Origin: Acidimicrobiaceae bacterium
GTDB lineage: Bacteria > Actinomycetota > Acidimicrobiia > Acidimicrobiales > Ilumatobacteraceae
Assembly: GCA_020637235.1 (NCBI GenBank)
Contig: JACJWG010000006.1
Coordinates: forward strand, 163,337-227,336
Reading direction: 5' to 3'
DNA: 64,000 nucleotides
In this document: piece by piece, positions 42,301-51,615 of the stretch
How the letters are laid out: each line of letters starts with the position of its first letter
Position numbering within the stretch: position 1 is the first letter of the stretch
Notes under the pieces: model-generated
Seen by the model: the letters and a program-made list of their open reading frames with translations, nothing else
What the model was told of the DNA's origin: nothing
The model's database searches: none
Translations under genes and position numbers: made by a program

Positions 42301-43656
42301 GGGCAGGCCGTGGGCTCGACGATCACGGTCACCACCACGGCGCCCACCACCGGCCCCCTCACCCTGGTGCAACCGATCGAGACCTCGATCTCGCCGATCC
42401 GCCAGCTCACGTTCACCCCGGCCGGCGGCGAACCGGTGGTGGTCGACGTCGGCACCGGCACGGACGGCGCCGCGGTGGTCGACCTGCCCGCCGCGTTGCC
42501 GGCAGGCGAGCTCACCATCGAGATCAGCGCGGTCGACTCGCGCACCACCGTCGACCGGCGCTGGGCCGAGCCGGTGCAGCTGCCCGCCGCGATCGCCGAG
42601 CTGACCGGCCTCGAGCTGCTGCCTGCGCCCGTCGCCGACCTGTCCGGCTGCCGGACCGATCTGCTGCACCTCGACGGGCTCCCGGTGGGGGTGTCCGTCG
42701 ACGCCCGACAGCTCGCCGCGCTGGCCGCCGGCGAGGCGGTCGACGTCGGCCTCTGCGACACCGCCGGAACGTCCGCCGCGTCCGGCGCGCCGCTCGGCGT
42801 GCTCGCCGCCGGCGACCACCGACTCGTCGCCACCACCGGCCTCGACACCGGGATCGACGTCGACCGGGTGGTCGTTCGGTCGGGGCTCACGCCCGGGGCG
42901 CCCTCCAGCGCCGCGGCCCCGACCGTCGAACGGTCGCGCACCGAACGCACGATCGTCGTCGATCCCTGCCCCGACGGGTGCTTCGTCGTGCTCGGGGAGG
43001 GGTTCAACGATGCCTGGTCGGCCGCGGTGGACGGCCGGGCGATCGGCGCTCCGGTGCAGATCGGTGGCGGCTTCAACGGCTGGTGGCTGCCGCCCGCCGA
43101 CACCACCCGCACGGTGACGATGACCTGGACCCCGCAACGCAGCCTCATGATCGCGCTCGGGCTGTCGGTCCTGGGCGTCCTCGCCTCGGTCGCGCTGGTC
43201 GTGGCCGATCGGCGACGGCTCGACGCCGGATCACCGACCTCGCCGCCCGAGCCCGGTCGCCGGTCGACACCGAACGATCTCGTCGAGCGCGAGTCCCGCC
43301 GCGCCGCGTTGCACGCCGCCGGCGTGCTCGTCGTCGCCGCCGCGGTGGCGGTCGAGCCGCGCTGGGGTGTCGCCGCGCTCGCGCCGGCCGCCGTGGTCGT
43401 CGTGACGCGACGACCACGGCTCGCCGCGCTCGCGGCTGCGGCCGGGGTCGCGTTCCTCGGTGCGCTCGTCGCGTGGCGTGAGTACGACCAGCGCTTCTTC
43501 CTCGACGCGAGCTGGCCGGGTCACTTCGAGGACCTGCACCGCGCCGGCGTGTTCGTGGTGATGCTGCTGCTGGCAGGCACCCTCGCGCACGACCGGACGG
43601 ATCGAGGCCCCGATCAGGACGACGCCGCGACGCCGACGAGCGAGCCCGCCAGGTAG
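39343..43656 (+). CDS. aftD: AftD-like alpha-(1->3)-arabinofuranosyltransferase
   Basis: A 1437-residue protein with about 11 membrane segments in the first 430 residues and again 3-4 near the C-terminus (about 1260-1420), with a very large extracytoplasmic part between. Size, GT-C N-terminus (YLDPGR, WDTRQF) and late membrane helices match AftD (DUF3367), which adds arabinofuranose to arabinogalactan and lipoarabinomannan in mycobacteria from decaprenyl-phospho-arabinose. A segment around residue 755 (AVDGDPATAWR) looks like a discoidin/carbohydrate-binding module, also found in AftD. ATG 39343. Its last 43 bp overlap the convergent acyltransferase gene. Confidence 0.8.
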   Translation: MSGSAHDHRRVRRPPIAVAVLAALTYLPALSAAPGRMPTDTKLFLYLDPGRLVADAPFTWDTRQFAGWVPHQTIAYLWPSGPWFWTFDTLGMPDWIAHRLWLGTLLFLAGLGVRWAARHLGLDARSAAVAGAVYALSPYVLPYVSRTSVMLLPYMGLGWLVGLTVRATTRSRWRDVGWFGLVVLTIGAVNATALALVAPAPVLWLAHAAWQRSITWRTAIVTAVKLGTVSLLVSMWWIVMLVVQGRHGADVLAFSETLEAVSLTSVSTETLRGLGYWLFYVRDPYAFTTTAAIDHLGSVWIILAGYALVVLALAGLALVRWSQRRFVAWMFVAGIVLAVGVHPIDDPSPLMAPLEESALGLALRSSTRALPLSAFAVAIGAATLVTLATRVRVRGRDLGTVAAAGLVLLAVVGLPAATSGGYVDQALVRDQDVPAAWEEAVDVLDAGSSEYRVLQLPGSEFGAFRWGYTVDPPLPGLTDKPLVTRDLLPLGSPGAMDLLYALDNRFQAGTVDPASIAPIARLLGVDTIWVANDLAFDRFRTPRPELVSALFGERPPGLGTPRGFGTPTVNVNDIPMIDEQGITDARLGTPLPPVELVDVEDPLPIVRVLDEIVVVAGSGDGLVDAAAAGLLDGDEAVVYVADLGRWADAGLPDEAVPDDALVVITDSNRDRATQWRGSQDTTGLTEIGGAAPDALREDVADQRLDVFGPAAATTAADTDAVDPAQQTVAVLDGGLVVRATGYGEPFAYRPEDRPAMAVDGDPATAWRVADRFDPRGEQLQVSTTDGQLRLVQQQRPEANRWITGVRITAGDEAAFDVALDERSRTLDGQVVEVAPGVPVTIEIVDVAPLAGGTDSGASAVGFAEIGPVARETVRVPVAAGALVDAERPVAIVLTRLRVRPTDRWRSDPEPALDRTFRLPVARTIDDVTVTLRRNDRAADPLVDALTSATGVELPAATSNRRLTGVPGAHAAAAFDEVLASAWITPFGQAVGSTITVTTTAPTTGPLTLVQPIETSISPIRQLTFTPAGGEPVVVDVGTGTDGAAVVDLPAALPAGELTIEISAVDSRTTVDRRWAEPVQLPAAIAELTGLELLPAPVADLSGCRTDLLHLDGLPVGVSVDARQLAALAAGEAVDVGLCDTAGTSAASGAPLGVLAAGDHRLVATTGLDTGIDVDRVVVRSGLTPGAPSSAAAPTVERSRTERTIVVDPCPDGCFVVLGEGFNDAWSAAVDGRAIGAPVQIGGGFNGWWLPPADTTRTVTMTWTPQRSLMIALGLSVLGVLASVALVVADRRRLDAGSPTSPPEPGRRSTPNDLVERESRRAALHAAGVLVVAAAVAVEPRWGVAALAPAAVVVVTRRPRLAALAAAAGVAFLGALVAWREYDQRFFLDASWPGHFEDLHRAGVFVVMLLLAGTLAHDRTDRGPDQDDAATPTSEPAR

Positions 43657-45656
43657 CGCGCCGCCAGTTCCCGGCTGCCGTCCACCGACCAGTGGATGCC
43701 GTCCGGACGGCGGCCACCGTCGCGTGTCCCGCCGACCGCGGTGAGCCACGCCCGGACGTCGAGCACCTCGACCAGATCGGGCAACCGACCGGCGACCTCG
43801 CTGATCACGTCGAACTGCACCTCGTAGCGCGCCGGGTCGAGCATCTTCACCTGTTCGCCCTGGAACGGAGCGATCGGATGCGGCGGCAGCACCCACGCCA
43901 CGCGTGGCACGCCTGCGTCGCGCAGCCGTTCGGCAAAGGCGAGGTAGTCGTCGAGCAGCCGCTGACGGAATCGCGGATCGAACGGCGACAGGACACCCTC
44001 GGCCGGGTCCCACTCGCGGTCCTCGACGTCGCGCATGGTGACCATCAGCATCACGACGTCGGGCTGCAGCGCCTGGAGCACGGGCGGGAGCCGCACGTCG
44101 AGGGCGTCGTCGCACTGACCCTGCCAGTCGATCTCGCCGTCGGTCGGAACGCGGCCGGAGCGCAGGAAGCCGCAGCCGGCCTGTGACGCGTCGGCGATCT
44201 GCACGGTGTCGGGGTGGTCGGCCGCCCATGACGTCAGACCCGATGCGGTCACCTGCGCCGTCGAGTCGCCCACCACCACGACCCGGACCGGGCGGGTGAC
44301 CGCCGGGACCGCCACATCGGTCGGCACCGTCGCCGCAGTGCCAGCAGTGCCAGCAGTGCCAGCAGTGCCGGGGGTGCCGGCCGTGCCGGCCGGTGGCGCC
44401 GTGGCGCCGGGCGGCACCGTCGCGAGCGGGGCGAGCGTGCCGTCGACGGGTGCGATGCTGGCCGCCGCAGCGTCGGCGGCATCGGCCACGAGCGGCGAAT
44501 CGTCGCCGGCCGGCACGATCACGATCGCCAGGCCCACGAGCGCGACGGTGGCCACGGCGCCCGCGGCCACGGGCCGCTGCCACGCCGGTTCCCACCGTCG
44601 GACCGGTGCCTCCAGCCAGCGCGACGAGGCCGCCGCCACGGCGACCGTCGCCGCGAGCCGGATGCCGAACAATCCCACGCCACCCACGCCGACGCGCTCC
44701 TCGGTGAGCACCACGTACAGCGGCCAGTGGTACAGGTAGAGGCCGTAGCTGATCGTGCCGACCCAGACGATCGGCCGCGCCGACCACCACCCCCGCCACG
44801 GCGACGGACGCTGCAGCCCCACCACCATCGCGGCGCTCGCCAGCGCGAACACCGGCAGCCACCCGTCGTAGGCAGGACCGCGATCGGCGGGCCAGCTGAC
44901 GGCGGCCCAGGTCACGACCACCGCCCCGAGCGGCGCCCCGAGCACCGACCACGCCGGGAGCCGGTCGGACGGTCGGTGGTGCAGCCACACCGCGGTCGAG
45001 GCACCGACGAGGATCTCCCCTACCCTCGCCGGCGTCGACCAGTAGGCGGCGTCGGCACCCCACACGGCCGCGATCACCGGTGCCGCCACCCCGGCGACCA
45101 CCGTCAGGCCGATGATCGAGGCACCGACGGATCGCCGCGACGCGCGCCGGAACAGCGCCGACATCGTCAGCGGCCACACCCAATAGAACTGCTCCTCGAT
45201 CGCGAGCGACCAGTAGTGCTCGAGCGGCGCGACGCGGCCGAGCGTCGCGTCGGTGAGGTCGGCGTAGCTCGCGTCGCCCGCGAGCTTCACCCAGTTGGCC
45301 ACCTGGAACGCCGCACCGAGCACGTCGCGCCGCAGCGACGACGTCGCCTCGAACCAGCCGGCGGCCGCACCCACCGTGACCGCGGTGAGACAGACGATGC
45401 TCGCCGGCAGGAGCCGCTTCGTCCGGCGGGCGACGAAGCGTCCGAGCCGGATCGTGCCCGAGCGTTCGTGCTCGACGAGCAGCAGGCTGGTGATCAGGTA
45501 GCCCGACAACGTGAAGAACACCGACACCCCGACGTACCCTCCGGTCATCCACGACCAGCCGCCGTGGAAGACGAGCACCAAGGTGACCGCGAACGCCCGC
45601 ACCCCGTCGAGCGCCGGCTGGTAGGGCAGCGTGCGTCCGGCCGGACCGGCGGTCAC
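43614..45656 (-). CDS. OafA-type membrane acyltransferase with SGNH domain
   Basis: A 680-residue two-part protein. Residues 1 to about 390 are an acyltransferase-3 domain with 10-11 helices, beginning LDGVRAFAV...FHGG and containing the SLAIEEQFYWVWP motif. After a Thr/Pro/Ala/Gly linker comes an SGNH hydrolase-like domain with GDST near 445 and a DGIHW motif near the end (Asp-His pair). Such proteins O-acylate polysaccharides or peptidoglycan. GTG 45656 overlaps the stop of the GT39-like gene by 4 bp. The linker has a 9-bp minisatellite (44335-44370). Confidence 0.88.
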   Translation of the reverse strand: MTAGPAGRTLPYQPALDGVRAFAVTLVLVFHGGWSWMTGGYVGVSVFFTLSGYLITSLLLVEHERSGTIRLGRFVARRTKRLLPASIVCLTAVTVGAAAGWFEATSSLRRDVLGAAFQVANWVKLAGDASYADLTDATLGRVAPLEHYWSLAIEEQFYWVWPLTMSALFRRASRRSVGASIIGLTVVAGVAAPVIAAVWGADAAYWSTPARVGEILVGASTAVWLHHRPSDRLPAWSVLGAPLGAVVVTWAAVSWPADRGPAYDGWLPVFALASAAMVVGLQRPSPWRGWWSARPIVWVGTISYGLYLYHWPLYVVLTEERVGVGGVGLFGIRLAATVAVAAASSRWLEAPVRRWEPAWQRPVAAGAVATVALVGLAIVIVPAGDDSPLVADAADAAAASIAPVDGTLAPLATVPPGATAPPAGTAGTPGTAGTAGTAGTAATVPTDVAVPAVTRPVRVVVVGDSTAQVTASGLTSWAADHPDTVQIADASQAGCGFLRSGRVPTDGEIDWQGQCDDALDVRLPPVLQALQPDVVMLMVTMRDVEDREWDPAEGVLSPFDPRFRQRLLDDYLAFAERLRDAGVPRVAWVLPPHPIAPFQGEQVKMLDPARYEVQFDVISEVAGRLPDLVEVLDVRAWLTAVGGTRDGGRRPDGIHWSVDGSRELAARYLAGSLVGVAASS
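44335..44370. repeat. 9-bp minisatellite, four units
   Basis: Four GCAGTGCCA units (the last ends CCG), then two degenerate ones, encoding a Gly-Thr-Ala repeat in the acyltransferase linker. Confidence 0.75.
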
Positions 45657-47023
45657 ACCGGTCCCGCCGGACGGACGAGATCGCCCGGCTGCGGACGATC
45701 CGCCCGGCGCTCGACGGCGGCGGCCAGTGCCACCGCGGCGAAGACGACGACCGTCGGCTCCATCGACGAGCGGATCCGGTGCGCGCCGTAGAAGACCACC
45801 GTGATCACGAACACCGACACGACGGGACACACGAGCACCCACCATCGGCGTCGCTGCACGGCTGTGCCAGCGGCTCCCGGTCGGCCCGAACGCCACATCA
45901 GCACGGCGCCCGTCATGGCGAGCGGGAAGAGCGCCCACCAGCTCACGATCCCGGCCCACGACGCCCAGCGCCACCGTTCCTCGCCCACGTCCTGGGCGAC
46001 GAGGCTGTCGAGACCGTAGAGATCGAGCGTGCGTGCCACGCGAGCCAGCACCACCTTGGGCAGCTCGTCCACGTGGGCGCGTGCGTAGCGCATCGCGAGA
46101 TCCCGCTGGCGCACCGATCGGACGCTCGGCTCCTCGTCCATCGAGTAGGCGGGATCGGCCGTCACGCAGAAGATCGACCACCCGCCGAGCTCGGGACCCG
46201 AGAACGTCGCGTCGCAGTAGCTGCCGAGCAGGGTCGTGCCGTCGTTGGTGGTGAGGGTGACGGCCTCCTCGAACCGGGTGAGGTTGAACCCGACCCACGG
46301 CGCCACCGTCGCGAGCGATACGACACCGACCACGGCGGGCACGGTGAACACTCGCCATGCCCGGCCGCCCGCCGCGGTTGCGCGCCACATGGCCGCCGCG
46401 AGCAGCACCACGACCGCCGGGGTGAGCAGCGCGAGCTCGCTCCGTGCGAGCGCTGCGAGACCCGCCAGCAGGCCGACGAGCGCCGCCGACGCGATCGTCG
46501 GTCGGTCGAGCAGACCGATCGCCGCGAGCAGCACCGACACCACCATGAGCACGCTCACGCTCTCCGACATCACCAGGCCGTCGTTCATCCAGAGGTTGGG
46601 GTACACCGCGGCGATCGAGGCGGCGATCAGTCCCACCCGCTCACCGCCGACGCGCCGCCCGAGCAGGCCGATCAGGGCCACCGTCGCGATCCCGCACAGC
46701 ACCGTCAGCAGCCGTTGCCAGGGCACCGGGTCGTCCACCCAACTCACCGAGGCGAGCAGGATCGACGTGAGCGGCCCGTGTTCGGCGCCGGGACGATCGA
46801 CGAAGATCTCGCGGAACCAGATCCCGTCGGCCAGCTGTTGCGCCTGCGCCGAGTAGTAGATCGAGTCGTTCAACAGCAGCGGCTGATGCCACTTGTCGAC
46901 CACCAACACACCGAGCCGCCACAGCGCCGCGAGGACCACCACCGCCGTCAGCGCGCGGACGAACGTGCGACCCGCGGGGTCGGCGCGAGGGTCGGCCTCG
47001 GACTCGATCTGGACGTCCTGCAT
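45653..47023 (-). CDS. GT39/ArnT-like membrane glycosyltransferase
   Basis: A 456-residue polytopic protein with about 10 helices and an early extracytoplasmic motif (NDSIYYSAQAQQLADG, then DRPGAEHGP) where the catalytic Asp of GT-C enzymes normally lies. It probably transfers sugar from a polyprenyl-phosphate donor. It is upstream of and overlaps the acyltransferase gene. ATG 47023; a TACTGC hexamer lies 7 nt upstream. Confidence 0.78.
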   Translation of the reverse strand: MQDVQIESEADPRADPAGRTFVRALTAVVVLAALWRLGVLVVDKWHQPLLLNDSIYYSAQAQQLADGIWFREIFVDRPGAEHGPLTSILLASVSWVDDPVPWQRLLTVLCGIATVALIGLLGRRVGGERVGLIAASIAAVYPNLWMNDGLVMSESVSVLMVVSVLLAAIGLLDRPTIASAALVGLLAGLAALARSELALLTPAVVVLLAAAMWRATAAGGRAWRVFTVPAVVGVVSLATVAPWVGFNLTRFEEAVTLTTNDGTTLLGSYCDATFSGPELGGWSIFCVTADPAYSMDEEPSVRSVRQRDLAMRYARAHVDELPKVVLARVARTLDLYGLDSLVAQDVGEERWRWASWAGIVSWWALFPLAMTGAVLMWRSGRPGAAGTAVQRRRWWVLVCPVVSVFVITVVFYGAHRIRSSMEPTVVVFAAVALAAAVERRADRPQPGDLVRPAGPV

Positions 47024-47089
47024 GTCCCACGCAGTATCGTCGGTCCGAGCTGGCTGCGGGAGGCACGACGCGAGGGGGCGCCGCGAGCG

Positions 47090-49168
47090 ATGGCAATCGA
47101 CACGTCTCGGTCGTCACCCGGCCGGACCGCAGCCGTGCACTGGCCCGCGCTCGACGCGCTGCGCGGCGTGGCGGTCATCGGCGTCGTGGCATACCACCTC
47201 GGCTGGATCTCGGGCGGCTTCCTCGGTGTCGATCTGTTCTTCGCGCTGTCGGGGTTCCTCATCACGTCGCTGCTGGTGCGTGAGCAGCGCGACACCGGCC
47301 GGATCGCGCTCGGGGCGTTCTGGAGCCGGCGGTTCCGCCGTCTGCTGCCCGCCGTGATGGCGCTGCTGGTCGGCGTGCTCGCGTGGACCACGTGGTTCGG
47401 GACGCCTGCCGAACAGGCGGGTGCCCGCGACGGGGCGCGCTGGGCGCTCCCCTACCTCGCGAACTGGCACGACATCGTCGCGTCACGTGACTACTGGGCG
47501 GCCGCGACGGACGGGTCGGTGTTCGCCCATCTCTGGAGCCTGGCGATCGAGGAGCAGTTCTACGTGCTGTGGCCGGTGGTGGCGTGGCTCGCCCTGCGAC
47601 GCGGCGACGGCGAGCGGCGGTTGTGGGTGGTGTCGCTCGCCGGCGCCGCCGCCTCGGTCGTCGCGTTGGTGCTGCTGCACGATCCCGACACGCCGAGCCG
47701 TGTGTACCTCGGCACCGACACCCGCGCCGCCGCCCTGTTGCTCGGTTCGGCGATGGCCCTGCGTCCGGTGCGACGCTCGCTCGCCGCGACGGCGCACGCC
47801 GAGCGTCGGCGGCTGCGTCGACTGGCCGTCGGGCTCGGCGTCGCGCTCGGTGCGAGCTGGTGGGTGGCCGGCGACCACCTCGGCGTCGTGCTCCGCGGTG
47901 GGCTCCCCGCGCACTCGCTCGCCGCAGCCCTGCTCGTGGCCGTGCTCGCAGCCCTGTCCGGCACCGATCCGGCGCCGATCGACGGCGGCCGGACGTACGC
48001 CATCCGCGGCACCGTCCGCCGCGGGCTCGAGTGGGTCGGCCACCGGTCGTACGGGATCTACCTCTGGCACTGGCCCGTGATCGTGCTCGCCGAACGGCGA
48101 TGGAGCGGTGCGCCGGCGTTCGTCCGCGACCTCGGCGAGATCGGGTTGTCGCTGATGCTGGCGGCGATCTCGTACCGATTGCTCGAGCAGCCGGTGCGTC
48201 GACGGATGGGATGGGCGCGCGGACCGCGCGCCGCGTGGGCCACCGTCGCGGTGACCGCCGTCTCGGTCGTGGTGGTGGTGCTCGCGCCGTCGGGACGGGG
48301 GAGCATCGCCGGCTTCGACGCCGCGTCGATCGGACCGCCGGTCACCGCCGCATCGACGGTGCCGCCGCGCGGCACGGCGCCGACCACTTCGACGGTCGCG
48401 GCCCCCCCGCCGCACCTCGTCGCCCCGGTTCCCACTCCATCCGCGACCTCGACGTCGACCGTGCCGACGTCGACCGTGCCGACGTCGACCACCGTGTCGC
48501 CACGGCGCACCCTCGGCGAGGTGCTCTGGGCGGGCGACTCCGTCGCTGCCGACCTGGCGCCGGCGCTCGAAGCCGCGTTCGGCGCCGCCGGGGTCGGCTG
48601 GATCGACGGGTCGGGCGACGGCATGCGGCTCGGCACGACCGACGACCTCGACCCCCGCCGCATCTACACCGAACTGTTCGCCGTGACCCGGTTCCGGAGC
48701 ATCGTGTGGCAGTGGTCGTTCTGGGACAGCACCACCCCCGACGACCAGGTGGTGGCGGCCGTCGCCTGGTTACGGGACGAGGCGATCGCCCGCGGCGGCA
48801 CCCTCGTGGTGGTCACCCCGCCGCCCGTCCGTGCCGACCTGGTCGACCCGGCGCTCGACCGCCAGATCGAGCTCGTCCGCGACCTCGCCGCCGATGGCGA
48901 CGGCGCCGTCGTGGTAATCGACACCGTCGAGGTGTGGGGCGACGCGATGTCGCTCGACGTCGACGGCGATGGTGTCCCCGACCGCAAGCCCGACGGCGTG
49001 CACGTGTGCCCGCAGGGCGCGGCGCGCACGGCCCACTGGCTCGTCGACCGGTTCGCGTCGCACTTCGACGACGTCGATCCGCAACCGGTCGCCGCGTGGG
49101 CGACGGGGTCCTGGACGACGGACGACCGCTACGACACCCCCGTCGGTGCCTGCGTGGCACTCGGCTGA
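47090..49168 (+). CDS. OafA-type membrane acyltransferase with SGNH domain
   Basis: A 692-residue protein with the same architecture as the one at 43614: acyltransferase-3 domain (LDALRGVAV, SLAIEEQFYVLWP), a Ser/Thr/Pro/Val linker with 15-bp repeats encoding S-T-V-P-T (48451-48495), and an SGNH domain starting WAGDSVAAD and ending with a KPDGVH Asp-His pair. Divergent from the GT39-like gene, followed after 28 bp by a shorter paralogue. Donor and acceptor unknown. Confidence 0.88.
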   Translation: MAIDTSRSSPGRTAAVHWPALDALRGVAVIGVVAYHLGWISGGFLGVDLFFALSGFLITSLLVREQRDTGRIALGAFWSRRFRRLLPAVMALLVGVLAWTTWFGTPAEQAGARDGARWALPYLANWHDIVASRDYWAAATDGSVFAHLWSLAIEEQFYVLWPVVAWLALRRGDGERRLWVVSLAGAAASVVALVLLHDPDTPSRVYLGTDTRAAALLLGSAMALRPVRRSLAATAHAERRRLRRLAVGLGVALGASWWVAGDHLGVVLRGGLPAHSLAAALLVAVLAALSGTDPAPIDGGRTYAIRGTVRRGLEWVGHRSYGIYLWHWPVIVLAERRWSGAPAFVRDLGEIGLSLMLAAISYRLLEQPVRRRMGWARGPRAAWATVAVTAVSVVVVVLAPSGRGSIAGFDAASIGPPVTAASTVPPRGTAPTTSTVAAPPPHLVAPVPTPSATSTSTVPTSTVPTSTTVSPRRTLGEVLWAGDSVAADLAPALEAAFGAAGVGWIDGSGDGMRLGTTDDLDPRRIYTELFAVTRFRSIVWQWSFWDSTTPDDQVVAAVAWLRDEAIARGGTLVVVTPPPVRADLVDPALDRQIELVRDLAADGDGAVVVIDTVEVWGDAMSLDVDGDGVPDRKPDGVHVCPQGAARTAHWLVDRFASHFDDVDPQPVAAWATGSWTTDDRYDTPVGACVALG

Positions 49169-49182
49169 TCGGCCTCGCCGAG

Positions 49183-49188
49183 TAGCGT
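49183..49188 (+). promoter_or_regulatory. -10 box TAGCGT before the third acyltransferase
   Basis: TAGCGT 8 nt before the GTG at 49197, no ribosome binding site. Confidence 0.4.
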
Positions 49189-49196
49189 CGGCGCCC

Positions 49197-50360
49197 GTGT
49201 CCGTCCAGGTACCCGCCGTGGCCGAGACCGAGCGCACGCTCGCCTACGAGCCCGGTCTCGACGGGCTGCGGGCCGTCTCGATCCTCGGCGTGTTGCTGTT
49301 CCACGGTGCGGCGACCTCCGGCCTCGACGGCTGGTTCCGGGGCGGCAACCTCGGCGTGTCCGTGTTCTTCACCCTCAGCGGGTTCCTGATCACCTCGTTG
49401 TTGCTCACCGAGCACGAGGGGCGGGGGTCGATCGACATGGCGCGCTTCTGGACCCGCCGGATCCGGCGACTCGCCCCGGCGTCGCTGTCGGTGGTGGTCG
49501 CCGTCACCGTGGTGTCGGCGCTGCCGTCGTGGTCGTGGTTCGACCTCCGCCGCGCCGATGCGCTCGCAGCCACGTGGAGCGTGACCAACTGGCACGTGAT
49601 CGCCGGCGGCGACGATCGACTGCTGCAGACGATCGTCGGCCCACTCGGCCCCACCTGGTCGCTCGCCGTGGAGGAGCAGTTCTACGTGCTGCTGGCGATC
49701 GGGGTCTGGGCTGCGGCGAGGCGCCGCAGCCCCGAACGCTCGGTCGCCGCCGGCGCGTCCGCCGTGGTCGCCGTGTCGCTGGTCCTCGCGAACACCGCGA
49801 GCAGCTGGTCGCCACGGCTGGAGTTCGGCACCGACGTCCGAGCCGGCGAGCTGGCCGTCGGGTGCCTGCTCGCCGTGGTGGTACGCCGTCGCCGTGCCGC
49901 GCTCGTCGCCCGTGCCCGCACGCTCGACCTCGTCGGCACGCTCGGCCTGGCCGCGATGGCCGTCCTCTTCGCCACCGCCGGCACGGCCCCCTGGTTGCTC
50001 CGCGGTGGCCACGTCGCGCTCGCGTTCGTGTGGGCGGCGGTCATCGCCGCCGTGCTCGCCCACGGGCGGGTCGCCGGTGTGCTCTCGTGGGTGCCGATCG
50101 TGCGGGTCGGACGCTGGAGCTACGCGGCATACCTCGTCCACTGGCCCGTGTTCCTGGTGCTGTCGCCCGACCGCACCGGTGTCGACGGGGTACCGCTCGT
50201 GGCGCTGAAGATCGCCGTCGCCACCGTGCTCGCGGTGGCGCTGCACCAGCTGGTCGAGCAACCCCTGCGCCGATGGCAGGCACCGCTGTCGACGACGATG
50301 ATCACCTGGCTCGCCGCGTCCGGTGCCGCGAGCGTCCTCGCCCTCGTCGTGTTGCGCTGA
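49197..50360 (+). CDS. OafA-type membrane acyltransferase (no SGNH domain)
   Basis: A 387-residue acyltransferase-3 family protein with about 10 helices. It contains LDGLRAVSI...FHGA and SLAVEEQFYVL, the same catalytic-His and Glu regions as its two neighbours, but stops after the membrane domain. GTG 49197. It probably O-acetylates a surface glycan alone or together with a separate hydrolase domain. The GT2-GtrA gene starts 19 bp after its stop. Confidence 0.87.
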   Translation: MSVQVPAVAETERTLAYEPGLDGLRAVSILGVLLFHGAATSGLDGWFRGGNLGVSVFFTLSGFLITSLLLTEHEGRGSIDMARFWTRRIRRLAPASLSVVVAVTVVSALPSWSWFDLRRADALAATWSVTNWHVIAGGDDRLLQTIVGPLGPTWSLAVEEQFYVLLAIGVWAAARRRSPERSVAAGASAVVAVSLVLANTASSWSPRLEFGTDVRAGELAVGCLLAVVVRRRRAALVARARTLDLVGTLGLAAMAVLFATAGTAPWLLRGGHVALAFVWAAVIAAVLAHGRVAGVLSWVPIVRVGRWSYAAYLVHWPVFLVLSPDRTGVDGVPLVALKIAVATVLAVALHQLVEQPLRRWQAPLSTTMITWLAASGAASVLALVVLR

Positions 50361-50379
50361 GTACCCTGCGACGATCGCC

Positions 50380-51600
50380 ATGGAGCCTGCACGCGACCAC
50401 GACCCGACGCCCGCCGCCGATGCGCCGGTCCTCGACGTCACGGTGCCGGTCTACAACGAGGCACACGTCCTCGCGGCCAGCATCGCCACCCTGCACGGCT
50501 ACCTGCGCGAGCACTTCCCGTTCGCCTGGCGGATCACGATCGTCGACAACGCCAGCACCGACGGCACCCTCGACGTCGCCCACCGGGTGGCCGCCGAACT
50601 CGACCACGTGCACGTGCTGCACCTCGACCGCAAGGGGCGTGGTCTGGCACTGCGCGAGGCGTGGCTGGCGAGCCCGGCCCGCGTGTGCGCCTACATGGAC
50701 GTCGACCTGTCCACCGGACTCGACGCGCTGTTGCCGCTCGTCGCGCCGCTGGTCACCGGGCACAGCGACGTGGCCATCGGTTCGCGCCTGGCCCCTGGCG
50801 CCTCGGTGGCCCGTGGTCCCCGACGCGAAATCATCTCGCGCACCTACAACGTGATCCTGAAGACCGTGTTCGCCGTGCGATTCCGCGATGCCCAGTGCGG
50901 GTTCAAGGCGGTCCGCTCGGACATCGGTGCGCTGCTGCTGCCCGAGGTGCGCGACGACGGCTGGTTCTTCGACACCGAGTTGCTGTTGCTCGCCGAGCAC
51001 AACGGGCTGCGCGTGCACGAGGTGCCGGTTGACTGGGTCGACGACCCGGACAGCCGCGTCGACGTGCGCCGGACCGCCACCGACGACCTGAAGGGCGTGT
51101 GGCGGATGGCGCGCAGCTTCCTGCGCGGTGGCGGACGGCTCGAGCTCGGATCGCTCCGGCGGGCGCCGCTCACAGAGGACTTCGGTCGCCAGCTCGTCGG
51201 GTTCGCCGCCGTCGGGGCGCTCAGCACCACCGTGTCGCTCGTGCTGTTCCTGGTGCTGCAGCGCAGCACGCACCCGGTGTGGGCCAACGTGCTCGCGATC
51301 GCCGCGACCGCGCTCGCGAACGCCTGGGCCAATCGCCGTTTCACGTTCGGACACCGCAGCCGCGTCGACCGCGGCCGCGACTACCTCGCCGCGGCGTCGA
51401 TGCTGCTCACCTCCCTCGCGGTGTCGTCGGGTCTGCTCGCCCTCACGCTGTGGGCGGGCGGCGGGTTGATCGCACAGTCGCTCACCCTGATCGGTGCGTG
51501 GGCGCTGGTGGCGGTCGGGCGATTCGCGCTGCTCCGGGCCTGGGTGTTCGCGTCGCCGCCCGCCGAGGAGCACGGGCGCAGCGTCGTCACCCGCACCTGA
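50380..51600 (+). CDS. GT2 glycosyltransferase fused to GtrA domain
   Basis: A 406-residue fusion. Residues 18 to about 250 are a GT2 (dolichyl-phosphate glucosyltransferase-like) domain with VPVYNE, the D-N-A-S-T segment and the metal-binding D107-V-D109. Residues about 265-385 are a four-helix GtrA-like membrane domain (LVGFAAVGALST, ANAWANRRFTF). Such fusions make polyprenyl-phosphate sugars and help flip them, giving donors for the GT-C enzymes encoded around it. Confidence 0.88.
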   Translation: MEPARDHDPTPAADAPVLDVTVPVYNEAHVLAASIATLHGYLREHFPFAWRITIVDNASTDGTLDVAHRVAAELDHVHVLHLDRKGRGLALREAWLASPARVCAYMDVDLSTGLDALLPLVAPLVTGHSDVAIGSRLAPGASVARGPRREIISRTYNVILKTVFAVRFRDAQCGFKAVRSDIGALLLPEVRDDGWFFDTELLLLAEHNGLRVHEVPVDWVDDPDSRVDVRRTATDDLKGVWRMARSFLRGGGRLELGSLRRAPLTEDFGRQLVGFAAVGALSTTVSLVLFLVLQRSTHPVWANVLAIAATALANAWANRRFTFGHRSRVDRGRDYLAAASMLLTSLAVSSGLLALTLWAGGGLIAQSLTLIGAWALVAVGRFALLRAWVFASPPAEEHGRSVVTRT

Positions 51601-51615
51601 CGCGGGCGCCGGCGC

